50,852 nt of DNA from Coriobacteriia bacterium. GTDB taxonomy: Bacteria; Actinomycetota; Coriobacteriia; WRKU01; WQUG01. Below the pieces are notes generated by a model. It searched no databases and was not told where the DNA came from. It worked only from the letters and a program-made list of their open reading frames with translations. Positions 1 through 8,252 of the stretch are shown here, in pieces (positions within the stretch are counted from its first letter, which is position 1; each line of letters starts with the position of its first letter). Both the position numbers and the translations under genes were made by a program. The stretch lies in contig WRFR01000010.1 of NCBI GenBank assembly GCA_009778715.1, positions 1-50,852 of the forward strand. Reading direction: 5' to 3'.

Positions 1-183
1 AGGCTCAGGCGTTGTAGCCGGCTTAGTAGGTTCAGTCGGCGTTGTCTCTGAAGGCGCGCTCTGCGTTGACTCAGAAGAGGTGTCGACTGCTCGCGAGGTA
101 GTCGGTGATGTCCCTAACACAAGCATGACCGCCAAAGCGATCATTAGCACCCGTGAAAGCAAGGGCCTTTTTACAGACGTCAT
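1..183 (-). CDS. N-terminal part of a secreted protein with Thr/Pro/Ser-rich linker (partial)
   Basis: Reading the minus strand from an ATG at 183 gives 61 codons that stay open to the window edge. The first ~31 residues form a signal peptide: basic start MTSVKRP, a hydrophobic core (LMIALAVMLVLG) and a small-residue cleavage region ending near SRAVD. A low-complexity stretch rich in Thr, Ser, Pro and Glu follows, typical of a wall or surface linker. A good ribosome site (GGAGAAGG) lies about 10 bases upstream. The mature domain is outside the window, so no function can be given. Secreted peptidases and cell-wall proteins often start like this. Confidence 0.75.
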   Translation of the reverse strand, partial: MTSVKRPLLSRVLMIALAVMLVLGTSPTTSRAVDTSSESTQSAPSETTPTEPTKPATTPEP

Positions 184-581
184 AAGATTATTCCCTTCTC
201 CCTGCACCTTCCCTAGTAGGTACAGTCCCCATCAGAGATGTCAAAAGTACCGTCAGACATATACGATCTACTGTCTGAGGGCACAAGGCACCGCTCTCTT
301 TATTAGACTCCTTTTGTCTCAATACTGCAAGCCCCCGAACAGCCCCCACGAACATCAGGACAAGCCTTATGAACTTTGCAAATTTTTAAATTTTTAACTA
401 TTATTTTACGGATTATATACATAAACTTGATGTTAATTCCAATACTCTAATATTCATAAAAAGATATTGAACACAAAAAGCTGAGGAAAAAATAAAAGTA
501 ACGCTTTTAACAATCCCCTTTAGCGCATGCTTAAAGGCATTGATTTTCCGTAGGCTCACCTGGATGCAGAATGCTGCAAAA
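184..581. other. AT-rich intergenic region, no gene seen
   Basis: This 398-base gap lies between smpB and the secreted-protein gene and is much more AT-rich than its surroundings. I see no open frame with a ribosome site and no tmRNA: neither a tRNA-like 3' end nor an ANDNYALAA-type tag reading frame is visible. It holds a probable promoter (302-330) and a 7-bp inverted repeat, TCAGACA (253-259) with TGTCTGA (272-278), which lies in the leader of the downstream gene. Confidence 0.6.
302..330 (-). promoter_or_regulatory. Probable sigma-70-type promoter of the secreted-protein gene
   Basis: On the minus strand TTGCAG (330-325) and TCTAAT (307-302) are separated by exactly 17 bases. They match the -35 and -10 consensus at 4/6 and 5/6 positions. 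Transcription would begin near 295 and give a leader of about 110 nucleotides that contains the inverted repeat at 253-278. Confidence 0.4.
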
Positions 582-1058
582 TTAACGGGAATTCATTTTC
601 AGGCTGCGTTCCAGGTCGCGGTCAGCATCGCGCTTTGCGATGCTTATCCGCTTATCATAGGTATGTTTGCCGCGCGCCACGCCGATCTCGATCTTGACCC
701 GGCCCCGCTCGAAATAAACCTTGGTCGGGACGATCGTATTGCCCTTCTGGCGCACATGTTCAAAAAGGTACCTTATCTGGCGTTTATGAAGGAGCAACTT
801 TCGTGAGCGATCGGGATCGGCATTGCTGTAACTCCCCTGCGCGTAGGGTTTGATATGGATGCCGAATATCCACGCCTCGCTCCCATCTATACGCACATAG
901 GCCTCTTTCAAAGACAAACCATTCACTCGGATCGACTTGACCTCGGTCCCTGTCAATACGACTCCCGCCTCGAAAGTCTCATCGATAAAGAAATCATGGT
1001 GAGCGCGCTTGTTCGAAGCGATCAAGCGTTCACTTTTCTCCGGCTTCTGCTTTGCCAT
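582..1058 (-). CDS. smpB: SsrA-binding protein SmpB
   Basis: SmpB binds tmRNA and delivers it to stalled ribosomes for trans-translation in the cytoplasm. The 158-residue product has the family's usual length and landmarks: N-terminal NKRAHHDFFID, then GTEVKSIR, the DGSEAWIFGIHI and NADPDRSRKLLLHK region, the GNTIVPTKVYFERGRVKIEIGVARGKHTYDKR segment in pieces, and a basic C-terminal tail with KRDADRDLER that enters the decoding centre. It starts 36 bases after the M42 peptidase stop and is the last gene of the row. The ribosome site is weak (GGGCGAG). No ssrA gene is seen downstream, although the two are often linked. Confidence 0.96.
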   Translation of the reverse strand: MAKQKPEKSERLIASNKRAHHDFFIDETFEAGVVLTGTEVKSIRVNGLSLKEAYVRIDGSEAWIFGIHIKPYAQGSYSNADPDRSRKLLLHKRQIRYLFEHVRQKGNTIVPTKVYFERGRVKIEIGVARGKHTYDKRISIAKRDADRDLERSLKMNSR

Positions 1059-1094
1059 CCTGGGTCTCGCCCTGCCTGTCCCAACTCGACTCAG

Positions 1095-2159
1095 CTACAC
1101 TGAGAGATCTGTATCCGCATCAAGTCCAAGAATGAACTGTGTCAGGATCTGGACGCAGCTTTCCATGTCGGCCAGCGATACGACTTCGGTCGGCGTATGC
1201 ATATACCGGTCAGCGATACTGACCAACGCCGTTGCCTTGCCACCCCGGGCAAGCTGGGCCGGATTCGCGTCGGTGCCGGTGGCACGAGGTTCAACCTCAA
1301 GTTGATAGTTAAGCTCCAATTCGTGGGCTTCCTGCTCCAGACGAGCCAGAACCGCATGATTGATATTGGGACCGCGGCCGAAAACGGGACCCTTGCCAAC
1401 GACCTGCTCACCATGATCGCGCTTGTCTATATCGGGATAATCAGTCGCATGGCAGACTTCGACCGCAATGAAGATATCCGGATCGAGCGCATAAGCTGAA
1501 GTGGCTCCTCCGCGCATCCCGATCTCTTCCTGAACGCTTCCGACGCACCAGCAATCGGACTTCGCCCCGCCAGCAGCCTTGAGCTCCTCAAGAACGCGTG
1601 CTGCAATCCATGCGCCCATCTTGTCATCAAGCGCGCGCGAGACGACCAGACCCTCCCCCAGGCTCTCAAGCCCGGTATGCACCGTGATGGGATCTCCCAC
1701 ACGAACTCGCCTCTTCACAACATCGGCAGGAAGGCCGATGTCGATGAAAAGCTTTTCCAGCGGCGTGACGACCTTACGTTCATCAGCGTCTATCAGGTGG
1801 ATAGGCTTACGCCCGATTACTCCCAAAAGGGGCCCCTCGTCAGTATGGATGTCGACTCTCAAGCCAGGGAGGATCGCGGCGTCAACACCACCGAGTGACT
1901 TGAATGAGAGAAAACCCTCGGGCGTCACATAGGTGACGATCAATCCGACTTCATCGATATGCCCGGCAAGTGCCACGCTGGGCGCCTGGGCGTCGCGACC
2001 ACGCAGAAGCGCGTGCACCGATCCCAGTTGATCGGTCACGACTTCGTCGGCCACGCCTTCAAGGCGCGCTCTCAACACTGCGGCGGCAGGCATCTCCCAA
2101 CCGGTCGGCGACGGAGCTTCAACCAGTTCTTTCAAAAATGTGAAGTCAGCTTCTTTCAT
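1095..2159 (-). CDS. M42 family glutamyl/deblocking aminopeptidase
   Basis: This is a cytosolic di-metal aminopeptidase of the M42 (TET/FrvX/YsdC-like) family that trims short peptides. Metal and catalytic signatures are present in order: GHIDEVG, RALDDKMG, VQEEIGMRGG (base Glu plus metal Glu), VEVCHATDYP and the final RYMHTPTEV. The start was set at ATG 2159 (MKEADFTF, 354 aa). The frame continues upstream for 50 codons, but that part overlaps the S41 gene and looks non-coding. GAGAGGCGG lies upstream as ribosome site. The stop of the S41 gene is only 16 bases away, so the two are cotranscribed. The VEV position often carries Asp in relatives. Confidence 0.92.
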   Translation of the reverse strand: MKEADFTFLKELVEAPSPTGWEMPAAAVLRARLEGVADEVVTDQLGSVHALLRGRDAQAPSVALAGHIDEVGLIVTYVTPEGFLSFKSLGGVDAAILPGLRVDIHTDEGPLLGVIGRKPIHLIDADERKVVTPLEKLFIDIGLPADVVKRRVRVGDPITVHTGLESLGEGLVVSRALDDKMGAWIAARVLEELKAAGGAKSDCWCVGSVQEEIGMRGGATSAYALDPDIFIAVEVCHATDYPDIDKRDHGEQVVGKGPVFGRGPNINHAVLARLEQEAHELELNYQLEVEPRATGTDANPAQLARGGKATALVSIADRYMHTPTEVVSLADMESCVQILTQFILGLDADTDLSV

Positions 2160-2175
2160 GGGAAATCCGCCTCTC

Positions 2176-3414
2176 TTACTTTGCCTGGCTCTGTGCCAGC
2201 TCAAGCGCTTTCTGCAATTGAATATCCTTAGCCTGGTCAAGTTCCAGGGAGATATCCATATCAAGCTTGACGTCCGGCGTGATGCCCTTCGCGTTAATAT
2301 TGCGCCCATTCGCCGTCAGGTAGTCAGCCGTGGTCAAAAACACCGCACCATCACCGAACTTAAGCTCGGTCTGTACGCAGGCCTTACCAAACGTCGTCGC
2401 GCCCACCACCGTGGCCCGATGATGATCCTGAAGCGCACCCGATACGATCTCAGATGCTGAGGCGCTGTTCGCATTGGCAAGAACGATCAACGGCAGGTTT
2501 TTCGAGAGCGTATTGCCGTCCGTCCGCAAGACGGTTGTGCCCTCCACGCGTGATTCGATCTGAACGATCGGCTGGCCTTTGCTGATGAACAACGAGCCGA
2601 CGCCAACCGCCTGGTTAAGGTCACCTCCTGGATTGTCCCGCAGGTCAAGGATAAGTGAGGTCGCTCCCTCTTTGATGAGCTGCTCATACTCCTTGCGAAG
2701 GTCGTCGGTTGACTTCTCATTGAACTGAAAAAGGCGCACGTAGCCGACTTTTCCCGCGAGCATCTTACTCTCGGTGTTCGGCGTCGAGATAATGGCGCGT
2801 GTGACCGTCACCGTATAGGGATTTCCGAAGTCATAGCGGATGTTCTGTGGCATCTCGCCCTTCTTATACGGCCGCTGCATCGTGAGCGTCACAGTAGTGC
2901 CCACTTTGCCTTTGACCCCGTCCTGAACCTTCTGAGTAGTCCAGGTATTTGAAGTCTCCGAGCCGATCTTATAGAAGTAGTCGCCTGCCAGTATCCCTGC
3001 TTTGGCAGCCGGCGTATCCGGGTACACCTGGTTGACAAAGACCGTGCCGTCTTTCTCCCCCAGCACGACCCCGATGCCTCCGAATTGCCCCGCCATCTGA
3101 TCGGTATAGCTTGCCAGGGATTTCGCATCCAAGTAGCGGGCGTATTGGTCGCCGTTGCTTGTGAGCAGCCCATTGAGAGCACCGTTAAGAGCCGTCGCCT
3201 CGCTGGGAGGATCATTGGCCTCCTTCTGCATCAGGTCAAAGACTTGCGAAGTCTTGTCTCCCAACGCAGTGGTCTGGCGTGGATTGAAGACATTCGTCAA
3301 ATGAGCGCTCATCAGCTGTGAGCTCACCGCGCCAGCAACAAAGAAGACCAGCGCGATCACCACTCCCAACAGGCCCAATACGACTCCGTGCTTTTTTGAT
3401 GCCATAGTACGCAT
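2176..3414 (-). CDS. C-terminal processing protease, S41 family (CtpA-like), membrane-anchored
   Basis: The protein (412 aa from ATG 3414) has one N-terminal membrane segment (about residues 10-34). A PDZ domain follows (GGIGVVLGEKDGTVFV to AAKAGILAGD), then the S41 catalytic core. The nucleophile Ser is in NANSASASEIVSGAL and the general-base Lys in TFGKACVQTEL. It would cleave C-terminal regions of extracytoplasmic proteins. ATG 3414 is preferred over 3405 because AAAGGA sits a few bases upstream; an ATG at 3450 lies inside a strong hairpin. Its position directly after ftsX resembles rows in other Gram-positive bacteria, where CtpA-like proteases follow ftsEX. Confidence 0.93.
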   Translation of the reverse strand: MRTMASKKHGVVLGLLGVVIALVFFVAGAVSSQLMSAHLTNVFNPRQTTALGDKTSQVFDLMQKEANDPPSEATALNGALNGLLTSNGDQYARYLDAKSLASYTDQMAGQFGGIGVVLGEKDGTVFVNQVYPDTPAAKAGILAGDYFYKIGSETSNTWTTQKVQDGVKGKVGTTVTLTMQRPYKKGEMPQNIRYDFGNPYTVTVTRAIISTPNTESKMLAGKVGYVRLFQFNEKSTDDLRKEYEQLIKEGATSLILDLRDNPGGDLNQAVGVGSLFISKGQPIVQIESRVEGTTVLRTDGNTLSKNLPLIVLANANSASASEIVSGALQDHHRATVVGATTFGKACVQTELKFGDGAVFLTTADYLTANGRNINAKGITPDVKLDMDISLELDQAKDIQLQKALELAQSQAK

Positions 3415-3433
3415 CGCTTCCTTTCTAAAACCT

Positions 3434-3470
3434 AAAGAAGAGCAGCGCAACGGCGCGCTTGCTCTTCTTT
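3434..3470 (-). terminator. Strong hairpin between ftsX and the S41 protease gene
   Basis: AAAGAAGAGCAGCGC (3434-3448) pairs with GCGCTTGCTCTTCTTT (3455-3470), a 15-bp stem with one bulged base and a 6-base loop. On the minus strand it is followed by AGGTTTTAG, so the U-tract is poor. It is better seen as an attenuator or mRNA-processing hairpin than a full terminator. It ends only about 20 bases before the protease start codon. Confidence 0.55.
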
Positions 3471-3522
3471 ATCTGCCTGTGTTATCCCTGAAGTACGAGC
3501 CTTATGACCCGTAAACATTCTT

Positions 3523-4437
3523 CTATATCTTGAGGTAACGCCGCATCGCGAGCCACGAACCCAAGCCTCCGATGATCACGCCACCTGCAATCAGTATCAG
3601 CGAAATCAACCAAATGAAGCTATTACTGATACCAAAGGACATGAACCGGAGCGTACTCTGGATCCTGGGGAGCGCGAGGAACTGGATCGCCATGATGATC
3701 CCAATAGCAAGCAACGCACCGATGATGGCCTGTATCATACCCTCGAAGATGAACGGCATTCGTATGAACCAGTTGCTGGCCCCCACCAGGCGCATGATCG
3801 AAAGTTCATTGCGCCGCGCGTATATTGCCATCCGGATCGTGTTGTTAATAAATATCAGGGAGACTACTGCGAGCATCACGATAAATACAATACCGACAAC
3901 ACGGATCACACGCGTAAAGTTAAACAGGCGCTGTACAATATCCTGCCCATAGCGCAATGAGCTTTCGGGGTTGTCCGGGCGATCACATATCTTCTTGAAC
4001 TCGGGCGACGCTTTGATCGTTGCGACCACCTTGTCGACGTCATGCGTATTGTTCAACTCGATCTTCAATGAAGCCGGCAAGGGGTTGCCTTCCAGATTAT
4101 TGATGACATCGGGAGATTTTTGCATCTGCTGCTTGAATGTCTCCAACGCCTGGCTTTTGCTTATGTAATCGACCCTCTTGACCATCGAGTTGGTCTCCAG
4201 GTTACGCTGGAGCCCCTCGACATCGGCCTGATTAGCGTCATCTTTGATGAATATGTCGATGGTGACCTTGTTCTCAGTTCCGGTGATCAGGGAGTTTGCG
4301 GCAGTCCCTATCAATAAGCTGACGCCAATGAGCAGAAGCGACAGAAAGATGGTCACAATGCCGCCGATACTCATCACCCAGTTGCGCTTGAAGCTGGTGC
4401 CGGCTTCTTTCAGGAAGTATCCTGCGTTAATTGGCAT
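3523..4437 (-). CDS. ftsX: Cell-division ABC transporter permease FtsX
   Basis: FtsX is the membrane half of the FtsEX complex that activates peptidoglycan hydrolases at the septum. The 304-residue protein has the standard layout: a first membrane helix ([18 protein letters not shown]), a large extracytoplasmic domain of roughly 120 residues, then three C-terminal helices in the FtsX permease fold ([54 protein letters not shown]). ATG 4437 (MPINAGYF) was chosen because it overlaps the ftsE stop by 11 bases; a longer frame to 4497 lies inside ftsE. It acts together with the adjacent FtsE. Confidence 0.95.
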   Translation of the reverse strand: MPINAGYFLKEAGTSFKRNWVMSIGGIVTIFLSLLLIGVSLLIGTAANSLITGTENKVTIDIFIKDDANQADVEGLQRNLETNSMVKRVDYISKSQALETFKQQMQKSPDVINNLEGNPLPASLKIELNNTHDVDKVVATIKASPEFKKICDRPDNPESSLRYGQDIVQRLFNFTRVIRVVGIVFIVMLAVVSLIFINNTIRMAIYARRNELSIMRLVGASNWFIRMPFIFEGMIQAIIGALLAIGIIMAIQFLALPRIQSTLRFMSFGISNSFIWLISLILIAGGVIIGGLGSWLAMRRYLKI

Positions 4438-5194
4438 GGCCGTACACCCCCCGGTTCTGGTCGCGCACGATGTGCCCTTCATCAAGAGCGATAACACGGC
4501 GCCGCATGCGGTTGACCATTTCCTGGTCGTGAGTGGCGATCAGTACCGTCGTACCAGTATGGTTGATGCGCTCGAGCAGTTTCATGATGCCGAACGAGGT
4601 CTGCGGATCAAGGTTGCCAGTCGGCTCATCACAGAGCAGGAGCGGCGGGCGATTAACGAAGGCGCGAGCAACGCTGACGCGCTGCTGCTCACCACCGGAT
4701 AATTGATGCGGATAATTGTTGATCTTGCCTTCAAGACCGACCAGACGCAGTACTTCAGGGACCTGTGTGTCGATAACATGCTTCGACTTGCCAATGACCT
4801 GCAACGCGAACGCAACATTCTCGAAGGCGGTCTTGTTGGGCAGAAGCTTGAAGTCCTGGAATACGCAGCCAATATTTCGGCGCAAGTAGGGTATCTTCGC
4901 GACGCGGATCTTGCTGAGGTCATGTCCTGCTACGATGATGCGCCCGGAGGTCGGGATGACCTCATGAAGCAGCGAGCGGATGAACGTTGACTTGCCAGAA
5001 CCTGAGTGGCCGACAATAAAAACGAACTCGCCCGCATCGATCTCAATGCTGACCGCTTCAAGCGCAGCACGTTCAGGAACGTAACGTTTAGTCACGTTCT
5101 GCATAACTATCATCGGAGGGCCAGAGGGACGTCGAGTAGCAGGCATCGAACCATCAGGCACAATATTGTCGAGCGTTGCCTGTAAATCGGGCAA
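4427..5194 (-). CDS. ftsE: Cell-division ATP-binding protein FtsE
   Basis: FtsE is the cytoplasmic ATPase of FtsEX. Walker A (GHSGSGKST), Q-loop ([12 protein letters not shown]), signature (LSGGEQQR), Walker B ([12 protein letters not shown]) and the H-loop (IATHDQE) are all present. The best start is TTG at 5194, because a perfect AAGGAGG lies 5 bases upstream at 5200-5206. It gives 255 aa with about 27 extra N-terminal residues before the conserved [11 protein letters not shown]; an ATG at 5113 would give a standard-length protein but has no comparable ribosome site. The gene overlaps ftsX, so the two are translationally coupled. Confidence 0.95.
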   Translation of the reverse strand: MPDLQATLDNIVPDGSMPATRRPSGPPMIVMQNVTKRYVPERAALEAVSIEIDAGEFVFIVGHSGSGKSTFIRSLLHEVIPTSGRIIVAGHDLSKIRVAKIPYLRRNIGCVFQDFKLLPNKTAFENVAFALQVIGKSKHVIDTQVPEVLRLVGLEGKINNYPHQLSGGEQQRVSVARAFVNRPPLLLCDEPTGNLDPQTSFGIMKLLERINHTGTTVLIATHDQEMVNRMRRRVIALDEGHIVRDQNRGVYGHAN

Positions 5195-5272
5195 AACTTC
5201 CTCCTTAAATCAAATGAATCATGGGCGCTACCAGTGTAACAAGCGAATAAGAATGATAAGGAAACCGTAACC

Positions 5273-6211
5273 TTATGACATACTCTGTACACATATAGAT
5301 AAGGCGGCTTTCATGATGGTCGGCGGGTCCAGTTCAAAATAACGCAGGAGCTCATCCGGATCCCCACTCTGGCCAAAGCGATCCTTGACCCCAACGCGCA
5401 CCAAACGACAGGGGTGTTCTTCTGATAAGGCCTCGGCAACGGCTGATCCCAACCCCCCGATGATGTTATGTTCCTCACACGTCACCACAGCGCCGGTTTT
5501 CGATGCGCTCTCCAGGATGGTTGCCCTATCGAGCGGCTTCAAGCTAAAAGCATCGATGACCTCAGCTGAGACCCCCTGTATCGCCAACTGATCCGCGGCT
5601 TCAAGTGCCGCATCGACCTCGACCCCACAGGCTACCAGAGTCACGTCGGCGCCCGGCCGCAGGACTTTCGCACACCCCAGCTCAAAACGCTCATCGGCAT
5701 CATAAATCTCAGGAGCCTCGACCCGCCCCAGGCGCACATAAAAAGGCCCGGGTGTCTGTGCTGCCAGCCGCAGGGCGGCCTTTGCCGACTGGTAATCCGC
5801 CGGGACCAGTACACGCATGCGGGGTAGTACGCGCATGAGCGCAATATCTTCAAGCATCTGATGGCTCCCGCCATCAGGCCCAACTGTGACGCCTGCATGG
5901 GTAGGAGCAAGCTTCACGTTCAGCTCGCTATAACAGACCGTGTTGCGGATCTGATCGTAGGCACGCCCCGTACCAAACACCGCAAAACTCCCCGTAAAGA
6001 CGATCTTTCCTGCCAGGGAAAGGCCTGCGGCAACATCGATCATGTTCTGTTCGGCGATGCCGACTTCAACCAGGCGTTGGGGATAGACCGCGCCGAACTT
6101 CGCCGTGGTAGTTGAGCCAGCGAGGTCTGCGTCGACCGCCATGATATCTAAGCCTGAATCAGTCAGCTCAATAAGCGTCTCACCCAGTGCAGCGCGCGTT
6201 GCCTTGCCCAT
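5273..6211 (-). CDS. Transketolase, C-terminal (pyrimidine-binding and C) subunit
   Basis: This is the second half of a split transketolase, which moves two-carbon ketol units between sugar phosphates in the pentose phosphate pathway using thiamine diphosphate. The 312-residue product contains the pyrimidine-domain motif VEVGIAEQNMIDVAAGLSLAG in pieces, with the catalytic Glu in GIAEQN, a GVTVGPDGGSHQ loop and a C-terminal domain (TCEEHNIIGGLGSAVAE). It starts at ATG 6211, sharing one base with the stop of the N-subunit (TAATG), so translation is coupled. A TTG 15 bases upstream is less likely. Dihydroxyacetone synthase-like activity cannot be excluded. Confidence 0.93.
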   Translation of the reverse strand: MGKATRAALGETLIELTDSGLDIMAVDADLAGSTTTAKFGAVYPQRLVEVGIAEQNMIDVAAGLSLAGKIVFTGSFAVFGTGRAYDQIRNTVCYSELNVKLAPTHAGVTVGPDGGSHQMLEDIALMRVLPRMRVLVPADYQSAKAALRLAAQTPGPFYVRLGRVEAPEIYDADERFELGCAKVLRPGADVTLVACGVEVDAALEAADQLAIQGVSAEVIDAFSLKPLDRATILESASKTGAVVTCEEHNIIGGLGSAVAEALSEEHPCRLVRVGVKDRFGQSGDPDELLRYFELDPPTIMKAALSICVQSMS

Positions 6212-7089
6212 TATTCGTCCTTCCAATCAGCACAGGAACAAATCTCGGCGCAAGCCTGTGCGCACTCCTCTTCTGTCGGCGCTTTACCATGCCATCCGAC
6301 CTGGTCGCGCATGAACGATACGCCCTCGCCCTTATGGGTGTGAGCGACGATCACCCGCGGCTTGTCCGGCGTCGGCTGCCTGGTCAGAGCCGCATAGAGC
6401 GCTTCGACATCATGGCCATCAACATCGAGGGCATTCCAACCGAAACTGGCGAACTTTGCGGCAACATCACCTAATGCCATGACCTCTTCTGTCCCCCCGT
6501 CGATCTGCAGCATATTGCGATCGACGATGGCAATGAGATTGTCCAGTTGGTACTTCGCTGCGAACTGTGCGGCCTCCCAGACCTGGCCTTCCTGGAGCTC
6601 CCCATCGCCCAGTACCGTGAAAACACGCGGCAGACGCACTTTAGCGCCTAGCTCGAAGTTCAGGCGCAGTCCCAGCGCCAGGCCAGCTGATATCGAAAGT
6701 CCCTGGCCGAGTGAGCCTGTCGAAACTTCAACACCTGGCAAGCGTCGCGCATCAGGATGGCCCTGGAGGCGGCTACCCAACTGGCGCAAGGTGGCCAACT
6801 CCTCAGCAGGGATGATCCCCAGCTCCGCAAGCGTCGCGTACAGTACCGGCGCCGCATGCCCTTTCGAGAGAATGAAGCGGTCGCGCTGCGGCCAGTCAAG
6901 CTCTGCTGTCTGAAACTCCAGGACCGGCGCAAAAAAGAGCGTGGCAAGTATCTCTGAAGCAGAAAGCGAACCGCCAGGATGGCCGGATCCCGCCGCGGTG
7001 AGCATTTTGAGGATAGCGACGCGGATACGGGCTGCGCGTGCGCGCACGGCCGAAGCGTCAAATACAGGAAGACCAGCGGTTTCAGACAT
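6211..7089 (-). CDS. Transketolase, N-terminal (TPP-binding) subunit
   Basis: This is the first half of the split transketolase, 292 residues. It carries GSGHPGGSLSASE, the SKGHAAPVLYATLAELG stretch in pieces, STGSLGQGLSISAG and the thiamine-diphosphate/Mg motif GDGELQEGQVWEAA ending in an Asn (VDRN). A clear ribosome site (AAAAGGGATCACG) precedes ATG 7089. It follows prfB by 29 bases and is coupled to the C-subunit. Insertion of a transketolase pair between prfB and ftsE is uncommon: in many Gram-positive bacteria those two are neighbours. Confidence 0.94.
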   Translation of the reverse strand: MSETAGLPVFDASAVRARAARIRVAILKMLTAAGSGHPGGSLSASEILATLFFAPVLEFQTAELDWPQRDRFILSKGHAAPVLYATLAELGIIPAEELATLRQLGSRLQGHPDARRLPGVEVSTGSLGQGLSISAGLALGLRLNFELGAKVRLPRVFTVLGDGELQEGQVWEAAQFAAKYQLDNLIAIVDRNMLQIDGGTEEVMALGDVAAKFASFGWNALDVDGHDVEALYAALTRQPTPDKPRVIVAHTHKGEGVSFMRDQVGWHGKAPTEEECAQACAEICSCADWKDE

Positions 7090-7118
7090 CGTGATCCCTT
7101 TTCACTAGATTGAGTGCG

Positions 7119-8246
7119 TTACTCTTTTATCCTAGCAGAATCCGGACAGCCTGCGGCCACCCATCGATGATATGCCAGAATGAATCCTTCGATATCACCA
7201 GCCAGGACCGCGGTGACGTTGCCCTTCTCATAACCGGTCCGCAAGTCCTTGACCATTTGGTAGGGATACAGCACATAGCTGCGGATCTGTGATCCCCAGC
7301 TGATGTCAGACAAAGGTCCCCTCAGCTCCTCAAGCTCGGCAGCCCGTTGCTCACGAGCGACCTCGTAGAGCCGTGCGCGCAGAATCGAGAGCGCGGCGTC
7401 CTTGTTCTTATGCTGCGACTTCTCGTTCTGGCAGGTCACAACGATGCCCGTCGGAATATGGGTGATACGGACCGCGCTATCAGTCGTATTCACGCTCTGC
7501 CCACCGGGTCCGCTGCTCCGGTACACATCGATCCGCAGATCCTCATCAAGGATATCGACTTCAACATCATCAGGCAGTACTGGCAGAATGGTCACGCCTG
7601 CAAAGGTCGTCTGGCGACGCTTCTTCAGGTCGGTCGGGCTGATGCGCACCAGGCGGTGAACGCCTTGCTCCGCGCGCATCATACCATAGGCGTTGTGCCC
7701 ATGCAGGGTGAATACCGCGCGGTCGATGCCGATGCTTTCCCCCGCCTGGGCTTCGTGGATATCGACTTTCCAGCCACGCGCTTCAGCGAACTTGAGATAC
7801 ATCGTGAAGAGCATCTCCGTCCAATCCTGCGCCTCAAGGCCTCCCTGTCCTGGCGTGATCGTCACGATAACGTCACTGTGATCAAACTCACCATCGAACC
7901 AACGCGCGACCTCCCGCTCATCAAGCGCCCGGTCTAACTTCTCAATGAGAGCGATCGCTTCGCTATAAAGCTCCTCGTCGTCTGCTTCCAGCGCAAGCTC
8001 ATGGGTGGCCGTGGTATCTGCGGCCAGTCCTTTGAGCGCACTGAGCTCTGCCAACTCATCGCGAAGCTGCGCCATGAGTGAGCTAGTCTCCTTGGCCTCA
8101 GCCACATGATCCCAAAAGCCCGGCTCAGAACTTTGGCGCTCGAGTTCAGCAAGACGCGCGCGAAGCAATTCAGGCTCCGCTTGTGCAACAAGCTCATCAG
8201 CGCGGCTGGTGAGCTTGTTGATCTCTGCGTTCTTATTCTCCAGCAT
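7119..8246 (-). CDS. prfB: Peptide chain release factor 2
   Basis: RF2 recognises UGA and UAA stop codons and triggers peptide release. The 375-residue frame has the catalytic GGQ (248-250, in SSGPGGQSVNTTDSAVR), the TPGQGGLEAQDW region and an N-terminal coiled-coil domain. The family assignment rests on overall similarity and on position next to secA. Two oddities: the stop-codon-reading tripeptide, SPF in typical RF2, is SPT (203-205, bases 7632-7640), and the frame is continuous with no in-frame UGA or programmed +1 frameshift near codon 25. It starts 6 bases after the secA stop with a weak ribosome site, so coupling to secA is likely. Confidence 0.94.
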   Translation of the reverse strand: MLENKNAEINKLTSRADELVAQAEPELLRARLAELERQSSEPGFWDHVAEAKETSSLMAQLRDELAELSALKGLAADTTATHELALEADDEELYSEAIALIEKLDRALDEREVARWFDGEFDHSDVIVTITPGQGGLEAQDWTEMLFTMYLKFAEARGWKVDIHEAQAGESIGIDRAVFTLHGHNAYGMMRAEQGVHRLVRISPTDLKKRRQTTFAGVTILPVLPDDVEVDILDEDLRIDVYRSSGPGGQSVNTTDSAVRITHIPTGIVVTCQNEKSQHKNKDAALSILRARLYEVAREQRAAELEELRGPLSDISWGSQIRSYVLYPYQMVKDLRTGYEKGNVTAVLAGDIEGFILAYHRWVAAGCPDSARIKE

Positions 8247-8252
8247 CGGCGC

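Noticed and set aside
184..581. tmRNA (ssrA) gene after smpB
   Set aside because: No tRNA-like ends with CCA, no tag-peptide frame and strong AT bias.
1095..2309. 404-residue form of the M42 peptidase
   Set aside because: The first 50 codons overlap the S41 gene; the family start is at 2159.
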